A DNA stretch of 16,636 nucleotides, taken from Clostridia bacterium (GTDB lineage Bacteria > Bacillota > Clostridia > Oscillospirales > Acutalibacteraceae). Where the stretch lies: assembly GCA_017382915.1 (NCBI GenBank), contig JAFNZJ010000090.1, positions 1 to 16,636 of the forward strand, given 5' to 3'. Both the position numbers and the translations under genes were made by a program. Positions 14,214 to 16,636 of this stretch are shown one piece after another. The first letter of the stretch is position 1, and every line of letters starts with the position of its first letter. The notes under the pieces are model-generated. The model saw only the letters and a list, made by a program, of their open reading frames with translations, had not been told where the DNA came from and ran no database searches.

Positions 14214-16499
14214 TTGAAGCCTACAACTGCCGAAATGATAAAAGAAAAAACCCTTAAAAATGATGCGACTGTCGGTGCTTTATTACATATTATTACCGCC
14301 ATTTGTGCCTTTTTATTTTCACTTGCTCGGGTTAAGTCACTTTGGTTACCCTTTGGGGCGGCCTTTGTTGGCGGGGCTAAAAAAAAGTATTTAGCCGCCT
14401 CACTTGCGGGGGCGGCGCTTGGCTATATAACCAATATTAGTAGCGGTGGCTTTGCCTACATAGCATGTAGCTTTGCCATTATTACGGTGCGCCTTGTTTT
14501 GGGGGATATCCGCCTGACAAGGCAGCCGTTATTTTTAAGCCTTTTAACCTTTTTTGCTTTGCTGGTGACAAAGCTTGCCGTTATTTACGGTTATGGCGGC
14601 AGTATTATAGGTGTTATAGGTGAAGCCGCCCTTGCAGGGGTGGGCGCCTACTTTTTAGCAATAGTTTTTAACATTTGTTCAGCAACTTCAAGCGGAACCG
14701 ATATAAGAGAAACCGCCGCACTTATATTTTCGGCATCGGTTTTTTTGCTGGCGGTGGCAGAATTTAAAATAATAGGTCTGTCCCTTGGCGGTATATTGGC
14801 GGTAACACTAATACTTGCCGCGGCGCGATTTGGTATGTCATCATATGGCGCTGTGTGCGGTGCAGTGGTCGGCTTTGTAATGTCCATAAATATGGGTCAG
14901 CTTTCATCGGCGGGTATGGTTTATGCCTTTTGCGGACTTATGAGCGGACTCTTTTCGGCACTTGGGTCACTTGGTATGATAATAGCCTACATTGGTACCA
15001 CACTTGTAACCTGCCTTATTATAGGCAACCAGACCATTGTAGGACCTTTGTTTTTTGAGGCCGTTATAGGCTGTGGACTTTTTCTTATAATACCTAAAAA
15101 GACGGCGGGGTTTATTGGTGGACTGCTCTCCCCTACCACCGAAATCTCACGGCTTGATAGCGTTAAGGGCGCCCTTATAATGCGACTTGAGTTTGCAAGC
15201 GGCGCCCTGCGCGATATTTATGAAACGGTGGAGGATGTTGCCGCAAAGCTTAAAAAAATCAACTGCCCCGATTTTGATAAAACCCTTAATAAAATTGAAG
15301 ATGATGTTTGTGGCGGGTGCAGTCTTAGGCGCCACTGTTGGGAAACGGCAAAGGAAATAACCGCCGCCGATGCCCTTGCCACCTGGAACAGAATAAAATC
15401 ACCACAGGCAGAAGATACCGAGCCTACCGAATTTCGCTGTATACGGCGGGGGCGGTTTGAAAAGGCCATTAAGGCGCACTGTGCCGATTACGACAGTATG
15501 CGTGCCGCCGAATCACGGCTTAGTGAGGTGCGGGGCGTTATAAGTGACCAGTTTGAGGGGGTTGCCAAAATGCTGGGCGACCTTTCAGAGGAGTTTAAAT
15601 ATGAGGTGCGCCACGACCAGCGCGCCACCGAAAACATAATATTAGCCTTTAAAAATATGGGCTTTCATGCGGTGCGGTGCATTGCCGCACAGGATAAATG
15701 GGGTCGTCTTTCGGCCGATATACACATTAAAGGTGCGGCCGACAGGGTTATAAATAAAATGGATGTTGTGCGCCATTTAAGTCTGGCACTATCGCGCGAT
15801 ATGGATACCCCAACCGTAAATGTTGGCGGTGATGATGCATTTATATTTATAACCGAAAAACCAAATTATAAGGTAGAAATAGGTCTTACCCAAATACCTG
15901 AGGAAAAGGGCAAGCTGTGTGGTGATACCGCCAAATACTTTGCCGATGGCAGGGGTCGTTTTATGATGGTGCTGTCAGACGGTATGGGTACGGGCGGCAG
16001 GGCGGCGGTTGATTCGGCCATGGTATCGGGACTTTTTAGCCGTATGCTTAAAAGCGGGTTTGGGTATGATTGCTCACTAAAAATTATAAATTCATCAATG
16101 ATATTTAAATCCACCGATGAATCGCTTGCCACGGTGGATATTGCCGCCATTGACCTTTTTGACGGTGAGTGCGAACTGCTTAAGGCGGGCGCCGCACCCA
16201 CCTTTGTAAAAAGGGGGTCAAAGGTTGGTAAGGCTGAAAGCCGCTCACTACCCCCGGGTATACTACGCAATATAACCTTTGATAAGGCCACCCTTAGCCT
16301 TAAGCCCGAAGATATAGTTGTAATGGTATCTGACGGGGCCACTGCAGAGGATACGGGCTGGATAACCGACATACTTAAAAAATGGACAATCGGTTCTGCC
16401 CAGCAGTTGGCAGATGAAATTGCCCTTGCCGCAAGGCGCCGCCGAAAAGATGGTCACAGTGATGATATTACAGCCCTTGTAGCAATACTTAAAAAATAA
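14214..16499 (+). CDS. spoIIE: SpoIIE: stage II sporulation protein E, membrane PP2C-type phosphatase
   Basis: A 761-residue protein, slightly shorter than the roughly 830 of Bacillus subtilis. Residues 20-305 hold about ten hydrophobic membrane helices. The central part (about 310-540) includes a cysteine motif, VCGGCSLRRHCW (C366, C369, C375). The C-terminal PP2C/SpoIIE phosphatase domain has VGLTQ (556-560), LSDGMGTGGRAA (587-598, metal-binding D589), VSDGAT (705-710, D707) and GHSDDIT (747-753, D750/D751). In sporulation SpoIIE sits at the polar septum and dephosphorylates SpoIIAA, which frees sigma-F in the forespore. All metal ligands appear present, so it should be active. The start is a TTG with GGGATGGTG upstream; no in-frame ATG with a better site was found. 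A strong terminator follows 7 nt after the stop. Confidence 0.96.
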   Translation: MKPTTAEMIKEKTLKNDATVGALLHIITAICAFLFSLARVKSLWLPFGAAFVGGAKKKYLAASLAGAALGYITNISSGGFAYIACSFAIITVRLVLGDIRLTRQPLFLSLLTFFALLVTKLAVIYGYGGSIIGVIGEAALAGVGAYFLAIVFNICSATSSGTDIRETAALIFSASVFLLAVAEFKIIGLSLGGILAVTLILAAARFGMSSYGAVCGAVVGFVMSINMGQLSSAGMVYAFCGLMSGLFSALGSLGMIIAYIGTTLVTCLIIGNQTIVGPLFFEAVIGCGLFLIIPKKTAGFIGGLLSPTTEISRLDSVKGALIMRLEFASGALRDIYETVEDVAAKLKKINCPDFDKTLNKIEDDVCGGCSLRRHCWETAKEITAADALATWNRIKSPQAEDTEPTEFRCIRRGRFEKAIKAHCADYDSMRAAESRLSEVRGVISDQFEGVAKMLGDLSEEFKYEVRHDQRATENIILAFKNMGFHAVRCIAAQDKWGRLSADIHIKGAADRVINKMDVVRHLSLALSRDMDTPTVNVGGDDAFIFITEKPNYKVEIGLTQIPEEKGKLCGDTAKYFADGRGRFMMVLSDGMGTGGRAAVDSAMVSGLFSRMLKSGFGYDCSLKIINSSMIFKSTDESLATVDIAAIDLFDGECELLKAGAAPTFVKRGSKVGKAESRSLPPGILRNITFDKATLSLKPEDIVVMVSDGATAEDTGWITDILKKWTIGSAQQLADEIALAARRRRKDGHSDDITALVAILKK

Positions 16500-16506
16500 T
16501 AAATAT

Positions 16507-16530
16507 CCACCCGCATAGCGGGTGGTTTTT
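16507..16530 (+). terminator. Rho-independent terminator of spoIIE
   Basis: CCACCCGC and GCGGGTGG form a perfect 8-bp stem with a 3-nt ATA loop, followed by TTTTT. Confidence 0.93.
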
Positions 16531-16537
16531 CATTTTC

Positions 16538-16629
16538 GGGCATAGCCCTAATGTTACTGGCTACGCACAAGTGCGTTTGCGTATTGGCCTGCCAGCCACG
16601 CAACTATTACCCGCCACACATAAATGTGT
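16538..16629. repeat. Cluster of small tight palindromes at the right edge
   Basis: Three short hairpins with very small loops occur in 92 nt: GGGC-ATA-GCCC (16538-16548), ACGCAC-AA-GTGCGT (16563-16576) and ACACAT-AA-ATGTGT (16616-16629). None is followed by a T-run. No open frame is visible. This may be the start of an intergenic repeat element that continues past the window. Confidence 0.5.
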
Positions 16630-16636
16630 CGTTTCG

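Noticed and set aside
15866..16372. 168-residue open frame on the minus strand
   Set aside because: Antisense to the PP2C domain of spoIIE; Ser/Pro-rich shadow.

Overview
The window looks like chromosomal DNA of an anaerobic, spore-forming Clostridia-type Firmicute. A gut Oscillospiraceae/Ruminococcaceae-like organism is my best inference. Support comes from a spoIIE gene, a SpoIID-domain protein, an electron-bifurcating Nfn enzyme, class B sortase domains, a ThiI without a rhodanese domain, strong AGGAGG-type ribosome sites, sigma-A-like promoters and moderate-to-low G+C content.

Layout, left to right. (1) 141-2510, minus strand: a two-gene nfnAB operon with its own promoter and terminator. 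It encodes the flavin/iron-sulfur enzyme that couples NADH, NADPH and ferredoxin. (2) 2563-10671, minus strand: a tight four-gene operon with promoter, short gaps of 4, 14 and 26 nt, and a terminator. The order is cysteine desulfurase, thiI, a CinA-sortase fusion, and a SpoIID fusion. The first two genes form the usual sulfur relay for 4-thiouridine in tRNA. The last two are large membrane proteins of unusual architecture. (3) 10718-11661, minus strand: a two-gene cassette of a four-helix-bundle (23S IVS-type) protein and an unrecognised 167-residue protein, with promoter and terminator. (4) 11661-11769: an AT-rich inverted-repeat tract. (5) 11771-12142, minus strand: a tRNA cluster Met-Glu-Arg with an excellent promoter and terminator. 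(6) 12273-13111, minus strand: a monocistronic short-chain dehydrogenase. (7) 13186-16530, plus strand: an S1-repeat RNA-binding protein, then spoIIE, whose promoter region has two Spo0A-box-like sites 10 bp apart, then a terminator. (8) 16531-16636: a short stretch of small hairpins.

The most interesting part is the pair of adjacent 936-940-residue proteins at 2606-8277. The upstream one is a complete CinA (molybdopterin-binding-like domain plus NMN-deamidase-like domain), joined through an acidic linker and one membrane helix to an intact class B sortase with a Ser/Thr-rich tail. The downstream one repeats that plan in degenerate form. It has a molybdopterin-domain-like N-terminus without its ligand motifs, an acidic linker, a membrane helix, a sortase fold with all three catalytic residues replaced and a Ser/Thr-rich linker, and it ends in a SpoIID/LytB domain with an intact active-site region. 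I infer a tandem duplication followed by divergence, giving a membrane pair with a cytoplasmic nucleotide-fold half and an outside cell-wall half. Whether the architecture is known elsewhere could not be searched.
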